From: Elgaria multicarinata webbii
Taxonomy: Eukaryota > Chordata > Lepidosauria > Squamata > Anguidae
Length of the DNA stretch: 64,000 nucleotides
Reading direction: 5' to 3'
NCBI RefSeq assembly: GCF_023053635.1
Contig: NC_086180.1
Span: forward strand, 92,605,447-92,669,446
The translations under genes were made by a program, and so were the position numbers. Below, piece by piece: positions 62,893 through 64,000 of the stretch (position 1 is its first letter; the number at the start of each line of letters is the position of its first letter). The notes beneath the pieces were generated by a model, which was given only the letters and a program-made list of their open reading frames with translations, ran no database searches and had not been told where the DNA came from.

Positions 62893-63076
62893 CTAGGGGT
62901 GTGATCCATTCCGATTAGGAGCGTAGAAGCAGTAGCGGATTGGCCTGCTCCGCCTTACCCAGAGGCGGAGTAGGAGCAGACCGCGGACCCCTAGAAGCAA
63001 GGCGAAGAGAAGCGGCCATTTTCGGAGCACTTCTCTTTCCGCGGAGCGCTCCGATCGCCATCTTGAAAACATTTCA
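62893..63076. repeat. GC-rich repeat starting CTAGGGGTGTGATCC
   Basis: AGGGGTGTGATCCATTCCGA start, then GGAGCGTAGAAGCAG and CGCGGAGCGCTCCGATCGCC near the end. Similar openings at 22,985 and 40,561. Probably a DNA-transposon end; abuts the L1. Confidence 0.45.
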
Positions 63077-63475
63077 CCATAGGATTGCATTGCGGCAAAT
63101 AATCGCGGATAACTACGTTCTTTTTGAAGCTATCGTTCTGGAAATTCTTGTGCTCAGAGAGTCGTGGATGGGGGTCATTTTGAGACCACTCTCACCTCTC
63201 TGCGTCGTGCGGGTCGCGTGCTATATTTTTTTGAAAATCGGGTCAACCGCGCGGCTCAAACGGCGTTTTCGGCTTTTCGCCCATAGGATTGCATTGCGGG
63301 AAAGACTCGGGCATAACTGGGTTGGTTTTTAAGCTATCATTCTGAAAATTCTTGTGCACAGAGAGTCGTGGATGGGGGTCATTTTGAGACTACTCTCACC
63401 TCTCTGCGTCATGCGGGTCGCGCGCTAGAATTTTTTTAAAAATCGGCGGGAAAAATACCTTTTTCAAAGGGCTGA
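63077..63475 (+). repeat. 204-bp tandem repeat, about two copies
   Basis: CCATAGGATTGCATTGCGG starts at 63,077 and again at 63,281. Both copies continue with AAATTCTTGTG, CAGAGAGTCGTGGATGGGGG and CACCTCTCTGCGTC. The second copy fades out after GCGCGCTAGAATTTTTTT near 63,440. Copies differ at roughly one base in ten or fewer. Confidence 0.9.
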
Positions 63476-64000
63476 GGGGCAGAGTCAGCTCCCGGTCATG
63501 ATCACATGATCCCAAAGTTAGAGGAGGGCATAGGCAAAACGGGTAACTTGGGATTCTGGGAAACTTCTCTTTCTTCATCTGAACGGACTTTTCCCAGTGT
63601 TTTTTAACACAGTAGCCCCACCAAATGCACAAACACAACCTGAAATCATATACTAAGCCAAGAATAAGAGATAGAAACACAGCACTGCTACCCACCCTAA
63701 CTTTGGGGAACAACTGAAAAGATGTGGTGCAAGGGGATGAGCTCCCCTAGGGCATCTCATTGTGGACGTGCCCCCACTCTCTCCTGCACTGGAAGGCCAT
63801 TAGAGCCTTCCAAAGAGAGTAAAACGGTGGAGCAATGCCTATCATGAGTCGAAGTGAGCGTTTACTTCTTAGTGGTGGAGCGATGCCTATTATGAGTTGA
63901 AGTGAGTGTTTACTTCTCAAGCTCAGAGCTGTTGGTGAAGCAATGGCTGTCTTGAGTTGAACTGGCAGCTACTTCCCCCTCCCCTGGGCACGTCCCCCTA
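63476..64000. repeat. Unassigned, with ~55-bp degenerate tandem units at 63,828-63,990
   Basis: Three units share GGTGGAGCAATGCCTATCAT, GAGTCGAAGTGAGCGTTTAC style text: GTGGAGCAATGCC, GTGGAGCGATGCC and GGTGAAGCAATGG, each followed by GAGT(C/T)GAA and a TTACTTC. The stretch before (63,476-63,827) has no recognised feature. Confidence 0.5.

Noticed and set aside
62940-63332. 130-codon frame as a gene
   Set aside because: Spans a GC-rich repeat and the 204-bp tandem repeat; no motif.

Overview
This window looks like nuclear DNA of a squamate reptile (lizard or snake). The evidence is a spliced vertebrate gene in a background of L1-clade LINEs, CR1, L2-like LINEs, a Vingi-like LINE, Tc1/mariner, hAT-type and other MITEs, a tRNA-derived SINE of Sauria type, and a Ty1/copia LTR element. 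The species call is inference from repeat content and was not tested by a database search.

The only host gene I can support is the 5' part of SH3TC1 (SH3 domain and tetratricopeptide repeats 1) on the + strand. Eight coding exons at 37,790-53,764 join with matching splice phases into about 390 codons: start codon, conserved N-terminal region, one SH3 domain, and the start of the linker to the TPR array. The TPR exons lie beyond base 64,000. The first exon listed follows a splice acceptor, so at least one non-coding 5' exon lies upstream and was not found.

1-8,160: LTR-like and palindromic repeats, then a three-level nest. A decayed Tc1-like transposon holds a MITE, which holds a 5'-inverted (twin-primed) LINE with a 13-bp target duplication. 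8,178-13,782: a full-length but decayed L1 on the minus strand with an 18-bp target duplication, splitting an older MITE. 16,967-20,183: a 5'-truncated, apparently young L1 whose remaining ORF2 has no stop. 20,300-37,700: MITEs, L2 and CR1 pieces, a weak retroviral LTR fragment and much unassigned DNA. 37,790-53,764: SH3TC1 exons with repeats in introns; intron 6 holds a CR1 fragment interrupted by a young copia element. 53,765-64,000+: the next intron, with L2 ends, a hAT MITE with a clean 8-bp duplication, a third L1 interrupted by a CR1 that itself carries a small repeat insert, and a 204-bp tandem repeat.

No tRNA, rRNA, CRISPR or operon-like structure was seen. I found no clearly new biological system. 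The most useful items are the copia element, the nested and inverted LINE structures, and a multi-copy MITE family with internal hairpins.
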